A DNA stretch of 64,000 nt, taken from assembly GCF_963678635.1 (NCBI RefSeq), contig NC_087062.1, forward strand, positions 35,984,052 to 36,048,051. Direction: 5' to 3'. The notes under the pieces were generated by a model. It was given only the letters and a program-made list of their open reading frames with translations, had not been told where the DNA came from and ran no database searches. This DNA is from Symsagittifera roscoffensis. Taxonomy: Eukaryota; Xenacoelomorpha; Acoela; Convolutidae. The position numbers and the translations under genes are program-made. Within the stretch, counting starts at the first letter, position 1. Each line of letters starts with the position of its first letter. Positions 56,151 through 64,000 of the stretch are shown piece after piece.

Positions 56151-57670
56151 AATTAAGGTTGTTTCTGAAATTCAATTTGCTTTAATATTTTAGATTGTGT
56201 GATGAATGTCTCATAGTTTTTTCGTGGTTGACTTCTAAGACGGGATAATTCTCTATGTTTGGATTTTTGTTGTTGATCCAGTGCGTATTCTTTTGGGTAA
56301 AAAGGTAATAAGTTGTTGCGGTGTTGAATGATATCTTTTTTATTTGGATCAATAAGTTGTATGTTACTTCAGTTGGTTCATCAATTATTTGTTAGGGTCC
56401 TTTTTGAAGTGGTTGTAATTTTCTGGAGATTCCTTTTTGTGTATTAAAATTAGGTATTAAAACAAATGTCCCAATTTTTAAGTCTGTGGCTGGCATGAAA
56501 CGTGAATTAAGTTGGTTATTTATATTTTGCCTTTGTAACAACTTCTTTGTTACTTTTTGGTAGATTTCATTGTGCTTTTTATCTGTATTTAAAATCCATT
56601 TGTTATGCGTACCGGAAGCTAATTTAAAAATTTGTGGATGATGAAAGGCAATATCCTTGTGGATTTTTATGGGCATTTGCTGCAAACAAAATTGTTTTTC
56701 GTGGTTTTTGATTGAAAACCATTTAATGTGGTGACAATCCTAGAGTTGTTGTAATTTGTGAATTATAGAATAATGGGAATAATTTTTCATCTGTTGACCA
56801 TTCAGTGTATCGTGTATCATTTCCATTAATGATGCATCGAAGATATTCTTGTAGTGAACGGTTCATACCTTCAACCTTCCATTTGTCCAAGGTGCATGAG
56901 ATGTACGTGGTTTATGTTTAATGTTATACAGGTGGCATAAAGTGATGATTTCGTTATTAATGAATTCTGTTCCATTATCTGTGACTAGTTTTTCTGGTAG
57001 TCCGAATTTAGCTATCCAATGTTCGTAAAATGTTGTATATGTGTAATAAGCATTACAATGTGGTACCGGGTGGAGTGGTACAAAATGCGTAAATGCATCA
57101 ACAATTACCATAATATAATTTCATTCGGAGGATGGTGAAATTGGTCCTTTTGTGTCAAATGAAATTCTATGATTGAAATATAGACTTTGTCCTTTAAAAT
57201 CTTGTTTTGGTGCTATTTGTTTTTGATTTGGATAAGGTTTATTTAATTGACTTATTATGCAATTGTTGCATAATATTTCTATCAAAAATGGTGCATTTGG
57301 GAAGTAAAAATTTTGTATAAAAAATTTGAATATGTCTTCTCTGATCCTGAGTGTCCTTTGGTATGTTGTGTATGGGATATGTTAAATGCTATCAGCATCA
57401 AACTGAGGGGGAGACAGGGTACTTTAAAATCGGGTGTCTGATATTCTAAAAGGTCTGTAATTTCATTAATAGTTGTATTATTATATTTTCTTAAGTATCG
57501 GAGGAGTGTTTTATTTCCTAGTATTGTTGTATCAGCTTTTGTTGGTTTAGTTTTATACTTGTGCCATGATTTGAGTTGTCGAATTACGGGATCAAAGTTT
57601 TGGTATTTCTGTAATAACGCCAGTGTAATTTTTTCTGTTGTAGGTAGAAAAAGTTTTTCAACTTATAATT
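56151..57670 (-). pseudogene. Integrase of the large element, broken
   Basis: On minus, an HTQHT..GH..-like zinc-finger start lies near 57390-57330. The catalytic core is in frame 56863-57111, with the first Asp in VDAFTHFVPLHP and the second in LVTDNGTEFINN. The third acidic residue (VEGMNRSLQ-type) is present near 56870 but in a shifted frame, because the core frame ends ..WTNGRLKV followed by TGA. The C-terminal frame 56392-56685 carries GTFVLIPNFN and ends ..LQPLQKGP and TAA, where the GPY/F module should read GPY; the Tyr codon has become a stop. The remaining tail continues to about 56160. Confidence 0.75.
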
Positions 57671-57705
57671 TTGACAAAAGGATTGTGTCGAGTGGGCCAT
57701 GAAGA

Positions 57706-59400
57706 TCAAAAACTTGATTTATTTAGTGTTTTAAATTTTTTATTGGTGGTCCTGATTAGTTTTATTTTGTCAGTTAAATTTTCTTTTTCTATCAATGGAA
57801 AGGTGTCTTTTTTGTGTGGTTGTTGTTTGATTGTCTTTTGTTGGGTATTATTTTTTATCCAATGTGAATAAGGAATTGGTTTGAATGTGGATGTTCCTAA
57901 TAGATCTACTTCATAGTGGTTATTTTGACAATCTAAATAGAGTGGGAAATGTTGTATGTTATTTATCTGTGACTGATCTATATCAGATTTTACTGCATAT
58001 TTGCATTCTAATCTTGGTGATGTTTCATTTTTTGCAAGATAGAATTTAATATTTTGTTGTATTCCAACTGTAGTTTTTCGTGTAAGTAGTTCAGGTGGTG
58101 TATTTATACTTAATGTATCTAGTAGTGCAAGGTTTTTTCCTGCTGTCGAAACTATATGTACGTTTGGGAATTTCATTAGAATTAATTGAAATCTGTAAAC
58201 TCTATGGTTTGGGTTTGATTTTTGTGTGAAAAGAAATCTTATTGGTTTGTGATCTGTAAATAGAAATGTTGGATGTTTTGATCCAAGTATCAGAATTTCG
58301 TATTCGGTAAGTGTGTATATTATAGCTGTGCATTCTCTCATGAGAGTAGAGAGTCGTAGTTCAGCTTGTGTAAATAAACGAGAGTTTGCTGATATAAGAT
58401 TCATTTTATTTGTTCCACTGTGTGATTGTAGTAATGCTGCGCCGATGCCAAATTTTGAAGCATCGCACAAAGCATCGCACAATGGTTGATTTGGATCTGG
58501 GATTGTATTTGATATTTGTTCTGTTAATAATTTTTTAATTTCTTCGAATCTTGTTTGGTGTTCGGTGGTCCATTCGAAGTTATTTTGTTGTCTAAGGATG
58601 TTATAGAAAGGTCTTAAGTATAATTGCATTTCGTATAAATATTTACTTAAAAAAATTAACATTCCAAGAAATTCTTGGATTTTCTTTTTATTTGTGGGTG
58701 GTTGAAGTTTCTGAATTGCGTGTATTTGTGATTCCAATGGATTTAAAGTGTTACTTTCGATAATGTGGCCAAGAAAATTTACGCGTGTTAAGAACAAACG
58801 TGATTTGTCTGGGGCTGCTTTCATGTTTTCATTTTTGAGTATTTGATGATATTGTTCTAAAATTATAAATATTTCGTCTTTCGTTTGTGATTGCATGAAA
58901 ACATCATCTAAGTATGCGATTGCATGTTTTTTTAGTATACGTGGTCTAAAAATTTTACTCATAACAGCTGAAAAAGCTGCTGGTCCTATAGAAATTCCAT
59001 AGAATAATCTATTGAATTCGTATTGTTGATTTCCAACAACCAATTGTGTTAACCGTTGTGATTTTTCATCTAGTGGCATTTGATTGTATGCACTATTCAT
59101 ATCTGTGGTTGTGAAGTATTTACCATTTATTTTTGTTAGAATTACTTGAATAGGTTCAATGGACCAATTGCATTTTGATTCGTCAATTAGTGAATTGAGG
59201 TATCTAGCATCCAGAACGATTTTTAATGATTCTCCTTTAGTTAAGATGATAACTGGGTTGACAAAGGTATTAACTTTTGGTTGTTCTTCTTTATTTACTG
59301 GTGATATAATATCATATAGTTCTAAAATGTCAAGTATTCTGTTTACTTTACCTTCTAAAGGTATCCGTACTTTACTTGCTCTTTGCTTTTTGAAAACTGC
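57706..59400 (-). CDS. Reverse transcriptase/RNase H of the large element
   Basis: This is the longest open frame in the window: 464 codons from a Met at 59100. The frame stays open upstream (..LDARYLNSLIDESKCNW.., GKYFTTTDMNSAYNQMPL), so that Met is internal to a polyprotein. RT palm motifs are TTTDMNSAYNQ and AIAYLDDVF (YLDD at residues 63-66 counted from that Met). The thumb box EFLGMLIFLSKYL follows at 143-155. RNase H keeps Asp213 (CDAS), Glu256 (MRECTA) and Asp283 (FTDHKP), so its catalytic acids look intact. A 12-base duplication gives CDALCDAS at its start. The LPDxLSR-type end motif is changed to LLDTLSIN. In-frame length suggests recent activity relative to the neighbouring parts. 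Confidence 0.88.
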   Translation of the reverse strand, partial: AVFKKQRASKVRIPLEGKVNRILDILELYDIISPVNKEEQPKVNTFVNPVIILTKGESLKIVLDARYLNSLIDESKCNWSIEPIQVILTKINGKYFTTTDMNSAYNQMPLDEKSQRLTQLVVGNQQYEFNRLFYGISIGPAAFSAVMSKIFRPRILKKHAIAYLDDVFMQSQTKDEIFIILEQYHQILKNENMKAAPDKSRLFLTRVNFLGHIIESNTLNPLESQIHAIQKLQPPTNKKKIQEFLGMLIFLSKYLYEMQLYLRPFYNILRQQNNFEWTTEHQTRFEEIKKLLTEQISNTIPDPNQPLCDALCDASKFGIGAALLQSHSGTNKMNLISANSRLFTQAELRLSTLMRECTAIIYTLTEYEILILGSKHPTFLFTDHKPIRFLFTQKSNPNHRVYRFQLILMKFPNVHIVSTAGKNLALLDTLSINTPPELLTRKTTVGIQQNIKFYLAKNETSPRLECKYAVKSDIDQSQINNIQHFPLYLDCQNNHYEVDLLGTSTFKPIPYSHWIKNNTQQKTIKQQPHKKDTFPLIEKENLTDKIKLIRTTNKKFKTLNKSSF

Positions 59401-60800
59401 GTCAGGTTTTAAAGGTAAATGTAGTGGTGAAAGGTGGTGTAAAGGTAAATGTAGTGGTGAACTTTTCCAACATCGAAATTTGATGTTGCATAAACTGTTG
59501 GATATTTTAATAATAGTTCGGCTAATTTGTCGAATTCGTTTTGTGTTATTTGAGAATGTTGAAAAATAAACATTGTTATAAACTTTTGTTGCTCTTCCGT
59601 ATAATGTGATATTTTAAACGTTGGTTTAAAATATGGTGTTTTTGTGAAGTAGTCAGTGTTTTTTTTTCGTTGCTTATCAAATTGTTTATTGATAATTCTT
59701 CATCAAGAATTGTGGAGTGGCATATATATAATACTTGTAATATGTTATTGACTCGATATGCGACTTCATTTGTGGGTAATGTTGTGGCATTTGTTTCACA
59801 GTATCCTAAGAGTCCTAAGGGTAGTGTTATCTGGTATGGTGAATTGTTATACACGTGTAATGAAATAATATCTGTTGAGTTTGAATGTTTCATATATTTT
59901 ATGGATGAAATTGTGAATCGAAAAAAATTATGGATGGGTTTAAATTCAAGGTCTGACATAAAGAGATGTTGTTTGTTTTGGTCTTTATCGTACTGGTAGA
60001 CTTGTTTGATTGAAAAGTTATGTACATTTCATGATAGTGGTTTCAGTTATTTTCGTTCCTGGTTGTATATAGGATGAAATTTGGAAAAAAATGGTGGTTG
60101 TTTGTTTAATCTTTGATAGAATATTAAGGCTGTGTTTTTTGTTCTTGTGTACTTATCTTTTATCTGAAGTTTGCTAATTAAAATGTTTATTGTGGGAATA
60201 TACTTAGTTATAAATGGTATGCAAATGATATTGTGTTTTATGTCTGTAATGTGAAAAGTTTGTTTAAATGGTTTGCTTAGTATTTTATTTTGTTCCATTG
60301 TTCTAGTGGGAACAAGGAAAAGTTGGATTTTTCCATAATTTACTAATGTTGAGCCTCGTGCTGTTGCTAGTTTGCTGGCTGTTTTTATTGGTGTTAGGAT
60401 TGGGTGTAACGTTTTGCTTTCATTCCAAGTAGGGATGTTAATAATATTGGTTTCTGCTTCTGAGTCAATTAAAAAATCTTTTTCAAGATCTGGTGGTTGA
60501 AATTCTTTACTTTTTGGGCTTTCTAGGAGAAATGGGATTGTCCAATTTTTTTCTCTTGGCAGTTTTTTTTGTATATTTTGGTAAATGTGATTTTCGAGCG
60601 TTGTTTTTCGTTATTGACTACTGTGTTTATTTCATTTACATTTTGTTCAACTGGTACATTATTTCTTATGGGTCTAGTAAAACAGTCTTGAAGAAGTTCC
60701 GATGGCTTTTCGTAAATGTGTGAAGTGAAGGGTTGTTCGTATAGAATGGGTTCGTAGTCGTTTTCGTCTGTGATCATATTAACTGAGATAGTGTTATTTG
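59401..60800 (-). pseudogene. Retropepsin-like protease and protease-RT linker, broken
   Basis: On minus, the active-site region near 60480-60430 reads KDFLIDSEAETNIINIP, where retropepsins have D(S/T)GA. The Gly codon at 60460-60458 is GAA (Glu), so the protease (which would cut the polyprotein) is inactive in this copy. The frame 60047-60298 continues downstream, and 59576-59959 (ISSIKYMKHSNSTDIISLHVYNN, ..PLGLLGYCET) is the linker before RT. An in-frame 30-base duplication is present at 59411-59470. Frame 60523-60777 may be the region joining Gag to protease. The plus-strand frames here are shadows. Confidence 0.65.
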
Positions 60801-61019
60801 TGTCACTTTCTCTGTCTGTTGATTCACAATTAATGTGGTTTAATTGTATTTCGGTACTTTCTGTGTTGTCAATACCAGGGGGATCTGAATTTTTTCCTTC
60901 AGTTGCTTGTACCTGATTAATTTTTCGCTGATGTTTCGGTGTGTTACTTCTATATTTGTGTTGGGAATCAGGGTAACGATTGTTGTTTCGATAAGGGGAT
61001 TGAGAATAATTTCTTCGAT

Positions 61020-62513
61020 TGTTATAATTGGGATTCCTATTTTGTGAGAGTTGTTTTGTGACCTATTATAGTAATTGTTATTGTTTCTTTGATAGTTAGA
61101 TCTGTTGTATGAATTGTTTCTTGATCTGTTGTTTTGGTAACGTTGATTTCTATTGTTTCAATGACTTCTATTCCTATTATTTGAATAGTTTCTATTTCTA
61201 TTGTATGATGAATTTCGTGATCTTTCGTTTGAGTAGTGTCTATTCCTAGAGTTTGAGTGGGAATTGGTATTAGATGAATATTCTCTTCTGTTTGATTTTG
61301 AACGTGAATAGTTGTTTCTATACTGATTATTTTGGCTATTTGATCGACTATATAAACTTTTTGAGAAATTTCCTGAACTTCTTTGTTCTGGTGATCTACC
61401 TCTGTAGTTAGAGTTATAGGGTGATTGGTTTCTTCAGTAATTTGAGTTATTTGGGAGCGGTTTACCAGAGCTGTTATTACTATGTATATTTTTGTTTGGT
61501 AAATTTTGATCTTTTTTCATGTGATGATAGAATGATTTATTTGGTTCTTTGTACTTCTGTGGCTTGTTCTGGTTATCTTGTTGTTTTTGTCTACATTCGG
61601 CAATGCTGTGCCCGTATCTTCGGCAATAATTACACCATTTCTTGAAAGATGGTTTAGCTTTGAAAGTGGAATTTTTCTCATATATGTTCAAAATTTCAGT
61701 AAGTTTTTCAGTTATGTCTATATCTGAATCGTGTATGTTGTTTATATGAGTAGTATTTGTTTCGATTCTATTAACGTAGTGTAGTATGAGATTTTCTGTT
61801 TCTTCAAGTTTCATTGTGACTTCTGCTTGTTCTAGTTTATCAACTAATTTTCCAAAATCTAAATCTGGTTCTCGAATTGATGAGGGATGTGATGCTCTCT
61901 TTTTAATAGCTATTTTTCCTAATTGAGGTGTTAGAGTCATCATTAAAATTTCTGTCATTTTCGTGTTTTCATAATCATGAGTGTTCAGTGAATATGCTTT
62001 TCGAACTAGTGTTTCGATTCTATTTGCGAATTGTTTAATTGTCTCGTTTGGTAGTCTGCGAATTTCATTACATAAAACTCTTTGGTGTTGTTTATTTCTT
62101 TCAGAATCAAACATTTTTGAAAATTCTTGTGTAAATCTTTTCCAATCTGTTTTTATGATTATTGGTAAAACTGAAAAGCATTTCTGGGCTGCGCCATCAA
62201 GTGTTGTTTGGATTAACGCTGTGCGTCTATCTATCCAATTTTGATGGAGTGGTGTATTATTTGGTTCAGGTCCGATATTTAAAATTGAATTTGATGTGGC
62301 TGCGTTTAATTAGTCTTCTACAGAATGTTCAGGGTCTGTGCCTTTGAATACCATTAATGGTTTATTTGATGTTATTGATGATCCACCCATGAGGTATGGA
62401 TTTATAGTCATCTGTAGTGATTCTGCGGCATTAGGCATTTGTGAAAATTTTGTCAGTTGATTTTTTGTTATTTCATGTTGTAAATAATATGGTAATGGTA
62501 TTTCATTTTGCAT
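61020..62513 (-). pseudogene. Gag (capsid and nucleocapsid) of the large element
   Basis: Two frames are collinear. 62310-62513 ends in a TAA after SVED, and coding continues in the same frame to 62114-61434 (226 codons from that Met). The capsid part includes RLPNETIKQFANRIETLVRKA, typical of Ty3/gypsy capsid C-terminal helices. An intact CCHC zinc knuckle, CNYCRRYGHSIAEC, lies at 61634-61593 (Cys161, Cys164, His169, Cys174 of the frame). The following nucleocapsid tail to about 61020 is very rich in Arg, Asn and Ser (repeated SYNRN-like units) and is broken by stops near 61430. This protein would package the element RNA. Confidence 0.75.
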
Positions 62514-64000
62514 TTCTGTTGGTTGATATTAATTAGTGTTTACTGGGTTTTGCCTTTGTATTGGTTGATATGATGCTGTATAGGTTGGATTTTGCGTTTG
62601 CAACAGTTGGTGATTTTGTGTATTAGCTAGGTTTTGTGGATAAAATTTGTATTTCGGGATGCTTGATTTGGTCGAAGTGGTTTTCCGCGGTATTCTTTTG
62701 TATATGGTGCGAAAATATCTGGTTGATAATGATCATCATCATCTGATGATAGATAATTAGGTGTATAGTAAGGTGCTTTTTTGTTTATTTTGGTATGGTT
62801 GTTTACTGTTTTTATTCTGTTGAAAAAATGGGTAGTTTTCACTTGATCTGTTGGACTTCGTGGGTTGTCATTAAATTTTACGAAATTTGATGTTTGTTGT
62901 TGGAAATTTTGTCGTTGTAAAAATGAAGGATTTTGCGGGTTTGTACGAGGAGGTTTAAGTTTTTGTGATCTATTTACGTAGATATAATTGTGTTCTGCAA
63001 AATTACTTCTGGTGAATGTTCTTGTTTTTGTGGAGGTTTCTTCGTTGGTCTAAATGTTTGGTAATCCATATGTGAATATTTTGGAGCAACCGAGGGTTTA
63101 ACCGTAGATTGCAACGTTACTTGAGGAAATATTGAAGTCTTTGGTTTTGGTGTTGTAAGGTTTGGATGTATTGGTGAAGTACTTTGCTGTGTAGTTGTTA
63201 CAATTGTTTCAACTGTTTCTTCATTTATAAAATGTGATGGTGTTTGAATATCCTGTTGTGTAAGATTTCTAGTTCCATTTAAATTTTCTTGTTGTACAAG
63301 AGTTGAACTTAAACTATTATTTTGGCTTCTATCGGGTAAAAATGAGTTATAACTTAAAGGTATTGCTTCTGTTGTGAGTGGAATTATTTTTACATAATCT
63401 TTGTGAATACTTATTGTACTGATTGTTTTGACTTGAGATGTCTATTGGAATGTTCAGGAATAGTGGATGAGACCAATCAGGGTCCCAAATGTAATCTGAT
63501 TTTTCGGCAATGACAGTGTCATCATTTGTACTTCGGGGTCTAAATTTTTTTCGTGCTTGTGCAATTAAATCTATATTGTGGGTAAAATAGTCATTCATAA
63601 ACCATGCTAAGATTTTTGTAAATCGTGTTTGACATTTGGTGAAATTTCATTGTTTGAAAATTTTTCACGAATTGTGTTCAAAAATGCTGAGAGTGCGGCA
63701 ATTTCATTTCGTACATTTGTTTGTCTTGATTTTTGAACCGGTGATGTGCTTTCGGTTTCTGTTTTTTCTAGTATAGATAATTAATTATATAGTATTGCCA
63801 AAACATTGTTAGTGAAAACTGAATTTGCTCTCTGTGAATTTTGATGTTGTATGTTTTTAATGTATTCTGTGAATACTTTTGAAAATTCTATGTCGACATC
63901 ATATGTTTGGATAACATATTTGCCATGAAATTTACTTGCTGTACTGAGTTCTGTGGTGTAGATTCCATATTGTTGGGTTAAGTTAGATATTCTTTTTATA
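62514..64000 (-). pseudogene. N-terminal coding region of the large element
   Basis: On minus, the stretch 64000-63610 is an almost open frame (IKRISNLTQQYGIYTTELS.., VFTEYIKNIQHQNSQRANS) with a TAA near 63783. The frames 63347-63598 (..IDLIAQARKKFRPRS) and 62627-62842 follow, and between them lies Gln/Asn/Thr-rich sequence. The whole precedes capsid and is most likely the N-terminal part of Gag or a separate 5' frame. No domain is recognised. It continues beyond the window. Confidence 0.5.

Larger units (their letters stand above)
48790..64000 (-). mobile_element. Large env-bearing Ty3/gypsy (errantivirus-like) element, 5' end outside window
   Basis: Read from 64000 down: N-terminal coding region, Gag with an intact CCHC, retropepsin, RT with YLDD, RNase H, integrase with the GPY/F module, a Pro/Gln-rich frame, an envelope-like glycoprotein, ORF X and an LTR. 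The order RT, RNase H, integrase, env matches the env-bearing branch of Ty3/gypsy. The internal region exceeds 13 kb, which is long for this group. Premature stops occur in Gag, protease, integrase, env and X, so this copy is defective. The 5' LTR lies beyond the window. Confidence 0.85.

Overview
The window contains repetitive, transposon-derived DNA from an animal genome. No intact host gene was recognised. The animal assignment rests on a BEL/Pao retroelement at about 37.6-41.3 kb (a superfamily known only from metazoans), together with Ty3/gypsy and non-LTR (LINE) elements, a 5S-rRNA-like sequence and a 200-base assembly gap. I cannot name the species. Nearly every coding stretch is broken by stops or frameshifts; the longest clean one is a 464-codon reverse transcriptase/RNase H frame on the minus strand at 57.7-59.1 kb.

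Left part (1-19.4 kb, comparatively GC-rich, coding on +): a 331-bp direct repeat and nested minisatellites lead into a decayed Ty3/gypsy element at 2.56-8.47 kb. It keeps pieces of Gag, reverse transcriptase, RNase H and the integrase C-terminus, but has lost the protease core and the integrase core. Its last segment looks like a macro (ADP-ribose-binding/hydrolysing) domain, which is not a usual part of such elements. From 8.98 to 19.36 kb a chain of same-strand, frame-broken reading frames encodes proteins I do not recognise, apart from two stretches resembling SGNH/GDSL hydrolases and a heptad-repeat coiled coil. Part of this chain is amplified as a 596-bp tandem array.

Middle (16.2-30.15 kb): a segment of about 6.99 kb is present twice in tandem (about 16.17-23.16 and 23.17-30.15 kb). 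Each copy holds the end of the unknown coding chain, an AT-rich spacer, a dispersed 130-bp repeat and an antisense LINE. The copies share the same premature stops, so the duplication came after decay, or it is an assembly artefact.

Right part (30.15-64 kb, AT-rich): an internally deleted LTR element (31.5-36.3 kb, minus), the BEL/Pao remnant (plus), a long hairpin at 43.49-43.68 kb, a LINE fragment, a 5S-like sequence, and then a very large env-bearing Ty3/gypsy (errantivirus-like) element on minus. The last runs from the window's right edge to an LTR of about 1.9 kb at 48.8-50.7 kb. Its order, read on minus, is Gag-like region, protease, RT/RNase H, integrase, a Pro/Gln-rich region, an envelope-like glycoprotein, and an extra 3' reading frame here called X. 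X and the LTR are also what survives in the deleted element at 31.5-36.3 kb.
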